DNA from: Chloroflexota bacterium
GTDB lineage: Bacteria; Chloroflexota; Dehalococcoidia; JACPQD01
DNA: 40,843 nt
Direction: 5' to 3'
Assembly (NCBI GenBank): GCA_016190665.1
Contig: JACPQD010000083.1
Location: 1 to 40,843 of the forward strand
A program made the position numbers and the translations under genes. The notes beneath the pieces are model-generated. The model was given only the letters and a program-made list of their open reading frames with translations, was not told the origin of the DNA and did no database searches. Of the stretch, positions 23,943-33,893 are shown piece after piece; position 1 is the first letter of the stretch, and each line of letters begins with the position of its first letter.

Positions 23943-26435
23943 TCACTCGAACTGGAACCCCTTCTCCGTGAAGAGCGTCAGACAGGCCGCGACCACCTTG
24001 GCGTCGTAGAGGACGCCAGCGCCCTTGGAGACTTCTTCCAGCGCTCGGAGCTCGCCGAGGGCGGGACGGTAGGGGCGGTGCGAAATCATAGCTTCAACGA
24101 CGTCGGCCACCGCCAGTATTCGAGCTTCGACGAGGATATTCCCGGCCGTGAGGCCGGAAGGGTAGCCGGAGCCATCCATGCGCTCATGGTGCTGGAGGAC
24201 GATCTGGGCCAATGGCCAGGGGAATTCTATGGCTTTCAGTATGTCGTAGCCTGCCTGCGCATGGCTCCTGATGAAGTCGAATTCCACGCTGGATAGAGGG
24301 CGAGGGATGCTCAGGATCTCAAGGGGTACGGCCACCTTCCCGATGTCGTGGACAAGCGCGGCGCTCCGGATGCCCTCAATCTGTTCGTCGGAAAGGCCCA
24401 TCTGCCCGGCAATAGCGCAGGCCAGCTCAGCAACTCGCCGCTGGTGACCGGCCGTGTAGGGATCCCTCATGTCGACGACGGATGACAGCGCTCTGATGGT
24501 GCCGTCGAGGGTCTCCTCGAGCCGCTGGACGGCTCTCTTCAGCGACTCCTCAGCCTGTTTGCGCTCCGTGATGTCCTCGCTCACAGCGATCAGATACTCT
24601 GGTTCGCCCTCGGGTCCGCGGGCCAGCGAGGAAGTGAGGTTTACCCAGATTGCGGAGCCGTCTTTGCGGATGTAGCGTTTCTCCTTTGAGGTTGTCCTGA
24701 CTTGGCCGGCGATCAGGTTTTTTACGTCGTCGCGACCTCGAGCGATGTCGTCGGGATGGGTTATGTCCGTGAAGCTCCGGTGGAGCAGTTCCTCCCGTGT
24801 GTAGCCCACGAGGTCGCAGAAGGTCTGGTTCACGCGCAGCCACTTTCCCTCGAGGTCTACATGGGTCACGCCCACCGCCGACTGCTCGAAGGTGGCGCGG
24901 AACCGCTCCTCGCTTTCCCGCAACGCTTCTTCCGCCCGCTTGCGCTCCGTGATATCGGTGTGGATAGCCACCACACCAAGGAAACGGCGTGCGTCGTCAA
25001 AAAAGGGACTTACGGAGGACAGGGTCGCGACCACGCCCCCGTCCTTGCGCAAGAGGCGGTTCTCGTAGGTCCCCGTATGTCCCTGCAAGCGCTCCGTGCG
25101 GTACTCCAGTATGCGCTTCCGCATTTCCGGGTGGATGAAAAGGAGGTTAGACTCGCCCACCATCTCTTCCGGGGAGTAGCCTAGCAGCTCCGTCATTTTC
25201 GGGTTAACGTAAGATATCCGGTAATCGGTGTCCAGCATCCAGATCGCTTCGTTGGCCGTTTCCACGATGGTGCGGTACCTCTGTTCGAGGGAGCGTAGCC
25301 CCTCTTCCGCCTTCTTACGCTGTGTGATATCAGTCAACACGCCGGTTAGGCCAGCCGGCTGGCCGCCTTCGAATATCAGACGGCTGAATACGCGGACGAA
25401 CTGGACTTCACCATTCTTGCTCAACAGGCGAAACTCGTGAGGCTCTGACTTACCACCTAACACCTCATCTAACCCCGACAGGACGGCGGGCAAATCATCG
25501 GGGTGAACCAAGCGAGCAATCTGTCGCCCCACTAACTCCTGCGGCTTGTACCCGGTTACGGCTTCCACGACCGGGCTGACGTAGGTGAAACGCCCCTGGC
25601 TATCGAGAGCGTAGATGACGTCGTTGACATTTTCGACCAGGACGCGGTACCTCGTCTCAGAAGCCCGCAGCGCCTCTTCCGCCCACTTGCGCTCCGTGAT
25701 ATCGGTCGTGACGTGAACGGCGCGGGTAACCTCTCCGCATTCGTCCAACAAGGGATGGCAAACGATGTGAAGCCAGCGCCCCCCGATCTGCAACTCGAGA
25801 GTTTCTCGCTGGCGGCTGCCGCACATGCGGACCAGGGGACACTCGGCGATGGGTTCGGATAGGCCGTGGACCACCGAGCAGCAGCGCTGGCCGATAATCT
25901 CGCTGAGGGGTCTTCCCAAGAACGTGACGACTGCTTTGTTGCACCGCTGGATCGTGCCATCAGCGTCGGCGAGCCAGACAGGGTCGGCGATGGCGTCGAA
26001 GGTGGCATGCCAGTCACGAACAGAGGCGCCGAGCGCCTCCGCCGCCTTTTTGCGCTCCACGGAATAGCATATCACGCGCCCCAGAGACCGGCTGGAAATG
26101 GGGCCCTTTACCAGGTACTCCTGCGCTCCCCTCTGAACGGCCTCGAGGCCGAGCCGTTCATCGTCCAGCCCGGTCAGCACCACCACCGGCGCGGCGGGCG
26201 CCTGATCAAGGACCCTATCCAGCGTTTGCAGCCCCTGGCTGTCGGGCAGCTCCAGGTCCAGAAGCACCGCGTCGAAACGGTCCCTCCTGAGACGATCAAG
26301 CCCATCTCTCAGGCGCGCAACCACGTCCAAGGCCACCGCCGGCCCCAGCGCTTCCGCCAATTGGGTCTGGACCAGGCGAGCATCGCCGGGGTTGTCCTCA
26401 ATCAGGAGTATCCTGAGGCTCATAGGCTCTTCCAC
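23943..26435 (-). CDS. REC-PAS(x4)-HD-GYP response regulator, c-di-GMP phosphodiesterase
   Basis: An 830-aa cytoplasmic signalling protein. A receiver domain (about 5-125) has phosphoacceptor Asp in VLLDLELPDSQG. Four PAS/PAC modules follow (about 140-250, 262-378, 385-500, 510-625), each ending in a DITERK-type PAC motif. An HD-GYP domain (about 640-825) has HDIGK, HHERMDGSGYP and HRPYRP. HD-GYP proteins hydrolyse c-di-GMP to pGpG or GMP. The second PAS-like unit has a Cys-rich stretch (RCCS...CPLVRMC) that may bind metal or a cofactor. GTG 26435 is taken; ATG 26423 (MSLRILLIEDN) is an equally good start. The C-terminal half closely matches the 27101 gene. Confidence 0.93.
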   Translation of the reverse strand: MEEPMSLRILLIEDNPGDARLVQTQLAEALGPAVALDVVARLRDGLDRLRRDRFDAVLLDLELPDSQGLQTLDRVLDQAPAAPVVVLTGLDDERLGLEAVQRGAQEYLVKGPISSRSLGRVICYSVERKKAAEALGASVRDWHATFDAIADPVWLADADGTIQRCNKAVVTFLGRPLSEIIGQRCCSVVHGLSEPIAECPLVRMCGSRQRETLELQIGGRWLHIVCHPLLDECGEVTRAVHVTTDITERKWAEEALRASETRYRVLVENVNDVIYALDSQGRFTYVSPVVEAVTGYKPQELVGRQIARLVHPDDLPAVLSGLDEVLGGKSEPHEFRLLSKNGEVQFVRVFSRLIFEGGQPAGLTGVLTDITQRKKAEEGLRSLEQRYRTIVETANEAIWMLDTDYRISYVNPKMTELLGYSPEEMVGESNLLFIHPEMRKRILEYRTERLQGHTGTYENRLLRKDGGVVATLSSVSPFFDDARRFLGVVAIHTDITERKRAEEALRESEERFRATFEQSAVGVTHVDLEGKWLRVNQTFCDLVGYTREELLHRSFTDITHPDDIARGRDDVKNLIAGQVRTTSKEKRYIRKDGSAIWVNLTSSLARGPEGEPEYLIAVSEDITERKQAEESLKRAVQRLEETLDGTIRALSSVVDMRDPYTAGHQRRVAELACAIAGQMGLSDEQIEGIRSAALVHDIGKVAVPLEILSIPRPLSSVEFDFIRSHAQAGYDILKAIEFPWPLAQIVLQHHERMDGSGYPSGLTAGNILVEARILAVADVVEAMISHRPYRPALGELRALEEVSKGAGVLYDAKVVAACLTLFTEKGFQFE

Positions 26436-26758
26436 TCTACCGAATCTCCCATGTTATCGGTCTGCCGTTCTCACTTTGCCTTCATCTGCAGTGGCGACAT
26501 GCGTCTACGTTTGTCGACCCACAAACCATATTATATGACTGTGTGTCAAGGGTTGTCTTTTGGTTTGCATCCGATGGGGGGCGAAGGGTCTTTTGAAGAC
26601 GGACAGGCTCGGAGTGACAGGAACAGATGCGCCGCCATCCGCGCCTGCCGGGCCCCCTGATTCATCCACAGGGGCGAAATAGGCGGCACAGGGTTTGCGT
26701 AGGGGCGCACGGCCGTGCAATGTTGTCTTATTAAGATTGAACTGCGCACGACCACATG
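26436..26758. other. Gene-free region upstream of the REC-PAS-HD-GYP gene
   Basis: No convincing ORF. On the minus strand TTGACA and TATAAT both occur near 26530-26550, but only eight bases apart, so they cannot serve as a pair. The promoter of the 830-aa gene probably lies here. Confidence 0.4.
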
Positions 26759-26882
26759 TTTCCTCTGCCCTCCGCGGGAGAGTCCCATTTCATGCGGGAT
26801 CCGGACGGAGTCGGGAGACTAAGGTGAGGGGGCTTTCCCGTTTCACCCTGACCCTACCCTCTCCCGTCGAGGGAGAGGAAAA
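26759..26882. repeat. Palindromic intergenic repeat, family A copy 2 (inverted relative to 22-110)
   Basis: Reverse complement of the 22-110 element with few substitutions, and with an insertion of about 35 bases (near 26780-26815) between the two hairpin halves. Confidence 0.8.
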
Positions 26883-26949
26883 TCCAACAGGCGTCACGCA
26901 GTTGACAGAAAAGTTTAATCGGACAGTATTGCGCGGCCCCTTCATCATT

Positions 26950-27043
26950 GGTATGAAAATAGGAATTCGCACATACACCGCGCACTAAAGTACGCGGTAT
27001 ACCCCGTACTTCAGTGCGGGGTATAGAACCGCGGTTTTCATCC
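26950..27043. mobile_element. MITE-like palindromic element, family B, second copy
   Basis: Same order of parts as 22854-22948: GGTATGAAAATAGG at the left, hairpins ACCGCGCACTAAAGTACGCGG and CCCCGTACTTCAGTGCGGGG, and a decayed right end. It lies immediately downstream of an HD-GYP 3' end, as the first copy does. A CATCACT short tandem repeat follows at about 27077-27100. Confidence 0.75.
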
Positions 27044-27100
27044 TTGGTGGCGCCGGTATCAACCGGCATGAACGATTCATCATTCATCACTCATCACTCA

Positions 27101-28057
27101 TCATTCGAACTTGAACCCCCTCTCGATGAAGAGCGCAAGACAGGCATCGACGACGGGCGCGTCATAAAAGACGCCCTTCTTCTCGTAGATTTCCTCTAGC
27201 GCCTTCGCCACGCCGAGGGCGGGACGATAGGGGCGATGAGAGCTCATCGCCTCAACCACGTCGGCGACGGCGATGATGCGCGCCTCGGGCAGGATGTCCT
27301 CGCCGGCCAGGCCGGCAGGGTATCCGGAGCCGTCCATCCGCTCGTGGTGCTGCAAGACGATTTGAGCGACCGGCCAGGGGAATTCTATGGTCTTCAGTAT
27401 GTCGTAGCCCGCTTGCGAGTGGATCCTAATCAAATCGAATTCGTTGCCCGATAGCTGCCGGGGGGTGCTGAGGATCTCGCTGGGAATGGCTATCTTGCCG
27501 ATGTCGTGAATGACCCCGGCGATGTCGATGCCGTCGATCTGCTTCCGGGTGAGCCCCATCTCCTCAGCGATGGCGCAAGCCAGAAGAGACACGCGCTGCT
27601 GGTGGCCGGCAGTATAGGGGTCTCGCTTTTCCACGATGGTCGATATGGCCTCCACCGTTCCACCCAGGACTCTCTGTAACGTGCCGACTGTCCTCTCCAG
27701 CTCCTCCGTTCGCTCCTGGACCCGCTCCTCCAACGTTTCGTTCAGCGTGCGCAACGATTGGTTAGCTTCCTTGAATCCCCGGATGGTCATCTCGAAGGGG
27801 GCCAGGCTCTCGCAGAGGAAGTCGCTGCTCATGCTGGCGAGACGCTGTACGTTCCCGTTCAAGAGCGGGCCCAGCACGGAGGTCAAAAGGACGCGGTGGT
27901 GAATCGACAGCATGTCCAGAACGCCCAGTCCCTTCTCCAGGGCCAGGCGCGCACAGTCCTGGCCGGCCAGCAAGGCGGCTTCACCACCCTTTTCCGTTAC
28001 GTACCCTTTCATGGCGGTGCGGTACTTGGCGGTCAGTCCGAAGGGGTACTTCCTCAC
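27101..28057 (-). CDS. RsbU-N-like/HD-GYP protein: stressosome-linked c-di-GMP phosphodiesterase
   Basis: A 318-aa protein. Residues about 1-85 (KYRTAMKGYVTEKGGEAALLAG...GLGVLDMLSIHHRVLL) resemble the helical N-terminal domain of RsbU, which in Bacillus binds RsbT. A coiled coil follows (about 95-130), and then an HD-GYP domain (about 130-318). Key residues are H152 (AGHQQR), H184-D185 (HDIGK), H237-H238 and GYP 245-247 (HHERMDGSGYP), and HRPYRP. In RsbU the second half is a PP2C phosphatase; here it is replaced by a c-di-GMP hydrolase. The GTG start overlaps the rsbX stop (GTGA), tying it to the rsbRSTX operon. The likely role is hydrolysis of c-di-GMP when RsbT is released (inference). Confidence 0.88.
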   Translation of the reverse strand: MRKYPFGLTAKYRTAMKGYVTEKGGEAALLAGQDCARLALEKGLGVLDMLSIHHRVLLTSVLGPLLNGNVQRLASMSSDFLCESLAPFEMTIRGFKEANQSLRTLNETLEERVQERTEELERTVGTLQRVLGGTVEAISTIVEKRDPYTAGHQQRVSLLACAIAEEMGLTRKQIDGIDIAGVIHDIGKIAIPSEILSTPRQLSGNEFDLIRIHSQAGYDILKTIEFPWPVAQIVLQHHERMDGSGYPAGLAGEDILPEARIIAVADVVEAMSSHRPYRPALGVAKALEEIYEKKGVFYDAPVVDACLALFIERGFKFE

Positions 28058-28662
28058 AATAACTTCCCCGCGTATCTCACGACCAGCGCCAGGGCGTCAT
28101 CCGTACCCTTGCAGAAGCGGGCCACAAGGTCGTCGGCGATCTTCTGCGGGGCGTCGCCCAACTTCAGGCCACGGTTATAGTCGCTCTGGATGCCGTCGGT
28201 GACGAAGACCAGGGTATCTCCCTCGGCCAGCGGCGTCACCGCCGGGCGCAGCGGCGGCAGGCGATAGCCCACCGTCCCGCCGCGCACGCGCGCCGTCTCG
28301 CGTCTCGGCAACTCATTGTCTCCACCAAGGAGCAGGCCTTCCACATTGCCTACCCCCAGCCAGGTCAGGCTCCCGGGCGCCAGCGAGGCGAGGGTGATAA
28401 CCACGCCACGCGTCCCCAAGAGGGCAGCGTGGCAGAGTTGGAACAACGTCGTGACCGTTTCGCCGGCGTGTCCGCGCAGGACGCCTGCGGCTACGCGCGT
28501 GACCTCCGCCGCCTCCGAGCCGTGGCCGAGCCCATCAATAACACCTATCAGGATGCCCCCCGGAAAGGCCTCCACCACGTACCCGTCCCCGGACTCCACC
28601 TGCCCAGGCAGGCTGCGTTGTGCCACGCCCCATTCGATCAGCGGCGACGGGCGGCTAGACAT
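28054..28662 (-). CDS. rsbX: RsbX-like PP2C/SpoIIE-family phosphatase
   Basis: A 202-aa serine phosphatase, small and without sensor domain, as RsbX. Metal-binding acidic residues are in SGDGYVVE, VIDGLGHG and VFVTDGI. In Bacillus RsbX removes phosphate from RsbS and RsbR to reset the stressosome. The start is ATG 28662 (MSSRPSPLIEWG), overlapping the rsbT stop by eight bases; the longer frame upstream lies inside rsbT. Position after rsbT and before the HD-GYP effector fits a reset enzyme. Confidence 0.88.
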   Translation of the reverse strand: MSSRPSPLIEWGVAQRSLPGQVESGDGYVVEAFPGGILIGVIDGLGHGSEAAEVTRVAAGVLRGHAGETVTTLFQLCHAALLGTRGVVITLASLAPGSLTWLGVGNVEGLLLGGDNELPRRETARVRGGTVGYRLPPLRPAVTPLAEGDTLVFVTDGIQSDYNRGLKLGDAPQKIADDLVARFCKGTDDALALVVRYAGKLL

Positions 28663-29065
28663 CCCCCGGCGCCCATTTCTTGACGGTGATGGTAGTGCCT
28701 TTGCCGACCTGGGAGACGATATCGAAATCATCCATCATGCGCCTCGTGCCGGGCAGTCCCAGGCCCAGGCTGTTGGAGGTAGAATAGCCGTCCTGCATGG
28801 CGACCGAGACATCGGCCATTCCCGGTCCTGAGTCGCGGGCCACCACCATCATCCCCCGCCGGCGGCCGTCGCCGATTTCGCCGATTTCGATCTCCCCCCG
28901 CTTGGCATACTCTACGATGTTGCGGGCCAGCTCCGAGATGGCGGTGGCAATGACCGTCTGGTCGACAAGGGAGAAGCCCAGCTCCCTGGCCAGGCTGCGC
29001 CCCTGCTGGCGCGCAGACACGATATCCGCATCCGAGTTTATGGGCACACGAACATTAGCCGCCAC
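28655..29065 (-). CDS. rsbT: Stressosome switch kinase RsbT
   Basis: A 136-aa GHKL-type serine kinase that phosphorylates RsbR and RsbS and then leaves the complex. The N box is ISELARNIVEYAKRG, the G1 motif DSGPGM, and the G2-like motif GLGLPGTRRMMDDFDI. GTG 29065 (VAANVRVPINSDADIV) is taken, with AAGGAG upstream inside rsbS. The rsbS stop is ten bases within this gene. The longer upstream frame lies in rsbS and lacks family similarity. Confidence 0.92.
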   Translation of the reverse strand: MAANVRVPINSDADIVSARQQGRSLARELGFSLVDQTVIATAISELARNIVEYAKRGEIEIGEIGDGRRRGMMVVARDSGPGMADVSVAMQDGYSTSNSLGLGLPGTRRMMDDFDIVSQVGKGTTITVKKWAPGDV

Positions 29066-29429
29066 GCTTGCTCTTCTCCTTCGCACCTGCTTCCAAAAGG
29101 GCAAGCCCATCATCGAGGTCAAGGGCGGTGTCCACATCCGCCAGGCTCAAGCCCAACTGCACCATGGCGAAGGCCACCTCCGGCTGGATGCCGACGATCA
29201 CCGTTTTGGCGCCTCGCAAGCTGATGATGTGGGCGATAGAGCGCAGGGTGCGCGTGGCAAAGGAGTCCATGACGTCCATCACAGACACGTCGATGACCAC
29301 GCCCTGGCAGCGAAACTTCCCCACGCGGTCCGCCAGATTATCCCGCAGTTGCAGGAGGCCTGCATCAGACAACGCCGCTTGAATGGAGGCGATGAGATAG
29401 GGGCCCTGTTTGAGGATCGGGACTTCCAT
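29055..29429 (-). CDS. rsbS: Stressosome scaffold protein RsbS
   Basis: A 124-aa single STAS domain protein. The conserved phosphoacceptor Ser56 (in MDVMDSFATR) matches Ser59 of Bacillus RsbS. Typical segments are PILKQGPYLIASIQ at the start and LRGAKTVIVGIQPEVAFAMVQLGL. With RsbR it forms the icosahedral stressosome core that sequesters RsbT. Its ATG comes five bases after the rsbR stop, with GGAG upstream. Confidence 0.93.
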   Translation of the reverse strand: MEVPILKQGPYLIASIQAALSDAGLLQLRDNLADRVGKFRCQGVVIDVSVMDVMDSFATRTLRSIAHIISLRGAKTVIVGIQPEVAFAMVQLGLSLADVDTALDLDDGLALLEAGAKEKSKRGG

Positions 29430-29434
29430 GGCTC

Positions 29435-30343
29435 CTACTCCCCCTGCGGCACGCCGACAGCATCCTTAATTGCCAGGACGCGGTACCCCAGGAGACGGTC
29501 CGCCTCCTGAATGCCGCCCTGCAGGTCGCCCAGGGTGTTCAAGCGGCTCAGCTCCACACCTATGGTCACCAGCGTCTGGGCGATATCCGGGGCGATGCCG
29601 GTGACGATGACGCGGGCGCCCATGAGGCGGGAGGCCTCCACCGTCTGCACCAGATGGTTGGCCACCTTAGAGTCCACCGCGGGCACACCGGTGATGTCCA
29701 TCACGATAACCTTGGCCCGGTTGGCGCGAATGGCCTTGAGCAATTGCTCGGTCAACTGGCGGGCGCGGAAGGAATCGATGCTGCCGATGATGGGCAGCAG
29801 GAGCAAGCCCTCGCGGATCTGCAGAACGGGCGTGGAAAGCTCCAGTATGGCCTTCTGCTGCTCGCGCACGATCCTCTCCCGCTCCTGGACAAAGGCCATG
29901 GCCACGATGGTGAGGATCTTGTTGGCCACCGGCTCGTAAATATCCAGCGCTGCTGCTAGCCGCTTCATGTCGCTCTGATAACGCTGCGAGAGGGTACGCC
30001 CATAGACATCCCGAAGGGTGAGCATGCCGCCGAGGATCTGCTCTGGGGTCATCCCGGAAAGGACGCCGCGCGTCGCCATCCGGGCCGCGTAGCTCTCCGC
30101 ATCGGCGTACTTGCCGCTTTCCAGGCAGTTGATGCAGGTGTCATAAATGGTCTGGGACTCGGCGTCTGTCTCCTCTGCGGTTAGCCCGGTGAGCAGACCC
30201 TTGGCCGTCATCATCTCCACCCACTGGCGGCGTAGCGGATCACGGTTCTTGCGGAAATGGTCCACCAGCTCGGGGAGCAACGTCGGGGTGCCGCCGGGAG
30301 ATGTTTTGGCCGCTGCTTCGGCGACTTTACGTCTGTTGGGCAA
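29435..30343 (-). CDS. rsbR: Stressosome sensor protein RsbR
   Basis: A 302-aa protein with an N-terminal helical sensor domain (about 20-160, more like RsbRD_N than the globin fold of RsbRA) and a C-terminal STAS domain (about 168-285). The two phosphosites of Bacillus RsbRA, Thr171 and Thr205, align with Ser191 (GSIDSFRA) and Ser225 (GVPAVDSKVAN), keeping the 34-residue spacing. It starts at TTG 30343 with AGGAGG upstream. It is the first gene of the operon, preceded by a c-di-GMP-type riboswitch. The signal sensed by the N-terminal domain is unknown. Confidence 0.92.
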   Translation of the reverse strand: MPNRRKVAEAAAKTSPGGTPTLLPELVDHFRKNRDPLRRQWVEMMTAKGLLTGLTAEETDAESQTIYDTCINCLESGKYADAESYAARMATRGVLSGMTPEQILGGMLTLRDVYGRTLSQRYQSDMKRLAAALDIYEPVANKILTIVAMAFVQERERIVREQQKAILELSTPVLQIREGLLLLPIIGSIDSFRARQLTEQLLKAIRANRAKVIVMDITGVPAVDSKVANHLVQTVEASRLMGARVIVTGIAPDIAQTLVTIGVELSRLNTLGDLQGGIQEADRLLGYRVLAIKDAVGVPQGE

Positions 30344-30364
30344 GATCTACCTCCTTTTCAAAAT

Positions 30365-30379
30365 ACGGGGCTTCCCCGT
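30365..30379 (-). terminator. Candidate expression-platform hairpin before rsbR
   Basis: Minus strand: ACGGGG-AAG-CCCCGT followed by ATTTTG, ending nine bases before the ribosome-binding site of rsbR. It is short but GC-rich, so it could act as the terminator switched by the upstream aptamer. Confidence 0.5.
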
Positions 30380-30442
30380 CTGTGTCGGGTCGCTGAAAAC
30401 GCCGTGCTCTCCGGGCCGACGTCAGGACAGCATCGTTGAGAT

Positions 30443-30538
30443 CCGCTTCGGCGGCCCGGCCATCATAGCTTCCCGAGCTTTAGACCCGAGGTTTTGCGTC
30501 CCCGCCTTTTGGCGGGAGCGCCTTTGTCGTCGAAACAG
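30443..30538 (-). ncRNA. c-di-GMP-I (GEMM) riboswitch upstream of the stressosome operon
   Basis: Minus-strand RNA with the GEMM-I layout. P1 is an 8-bp closing stem (30538-30531 with 30450-30443). Then comes ACGACAAAGGC, and a P2 hairpin CCCGCC-AAAA-GGCGGG (30516-30501) with a tetraloop. This runs into the hallmark GACGCAAAACC (30500-30490), CUCGGGUCUAA, and a P3 arm ending AGCUAUGAUGGCCGGGCCGCCGA. These match Vc2-type aptamers. By eye the G at the Vc2 G20 position is kept, favouring c-di-GMP over 3',3'-cGAMP. The 5' segment GCGCUCC departs from the usual GCAAACC, so affinity is uncertain. Confidence 0.85.
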
Positions 30539-30604
30539 TACTCAATTTTCAATCAATGTGCGCCCGGAGTGGGATTAGTGGGGGAACCTCGAATCTGATA
30601 CTAC

Positions 30605-30632
30605 TGTATACCGGGCTTTGCAGATTTGTCAA
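30605..30632 (-). promoter_or_regulatory. Promoter of the riboswitch-rsbRSTX operon
   Basis: Minus strand: perfect TTGACA (30632-30627), 16-nt spacer, TATACA (30610-30605). Transcription would start about 60 bases before the riboswitch aptamer. Confidence 0.75.
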
Positions 30633-30724
30633 GCCCGCTATTTTTACCCCCCCCCCGATATTTATCCCACACTGTATAGCTGAAACACACGCGGCAACAC
30701 ACAAAAGCCGGAGGCGCAAACGTA

Positions 30725-30761
30725 GAGGAGGGTGTCGAACCCATGTTTCGACACCCTCCTC
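30725..30761 (-). terminator. Terminator hairpin downstream of uvrA
   Basis: Perfect 15-bp inverted repeat, GAGGAGGGTGTCGAA (30725-30739) with its complement at 30747-30761, and a 7-nt loop. Only a weak T-run follows on the minus strand. It separates uvrA from the stressosome promoter. Confidence 0.65.
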
Positions 30762-30784
30762 TGCTCGAATCCCCGTGTCGCCTG

Positions 30785-33664
<2,880 letters not shown>

Positions 33665-33736
33665 CGATGTGTTCTCCTTGAAGATGGGGGAGAGGGCTGA
33701 GGACTTACGAGGCCTTCAGGACTTTCCGACGTTTAT

Positions 33737-33765
33737 ATTGTAGCTGAGGAAGGGGAAGGGGACAA
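33737..33765 (-). promoter_or_regulatory. Putative promoter of uvrA
   Basis: Minus strand: TTGTCC (33765-33760), 17-nt spacer, TACAAT (33742-33737), about 73 bases before ATG. I see no obvious LexA-type palindrome overlapping it. Confidence 0.5.
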
Positions 33766-33794
33766 GCGAGATGCAGCAGGCAGCGAAGAGGAGG

Positions 33795-33824
33795 TTGACA
33801 GTAAGACGCCGGGGGCTGGATAAT
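33795..33824 (+). promoter_or_regulatory. Putative promoter of the AIPR gene
   Basis: TTGACA (33795-33800), 18-nt spacer, GATAAT (33819-33824), 70 bases before ATG 33894. Divergent from the uvrA promoter. Confidence 0.6.
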
Positions 33825-33893
33825 GGCGGGGATGCAGACCCATCGAAGGAATTCGCTCTCGTTCAGAGGGGCTGGCAATGAAAGGCGGACCGG

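Noticed and set aside
26520..26555. TTGACA and TATAAT on the minus strand as promoter of the REC-PAS-HD-GYP gene
   Set aside because: The two boxes are only eight bases apart; pairing either with another box gives a poor match.
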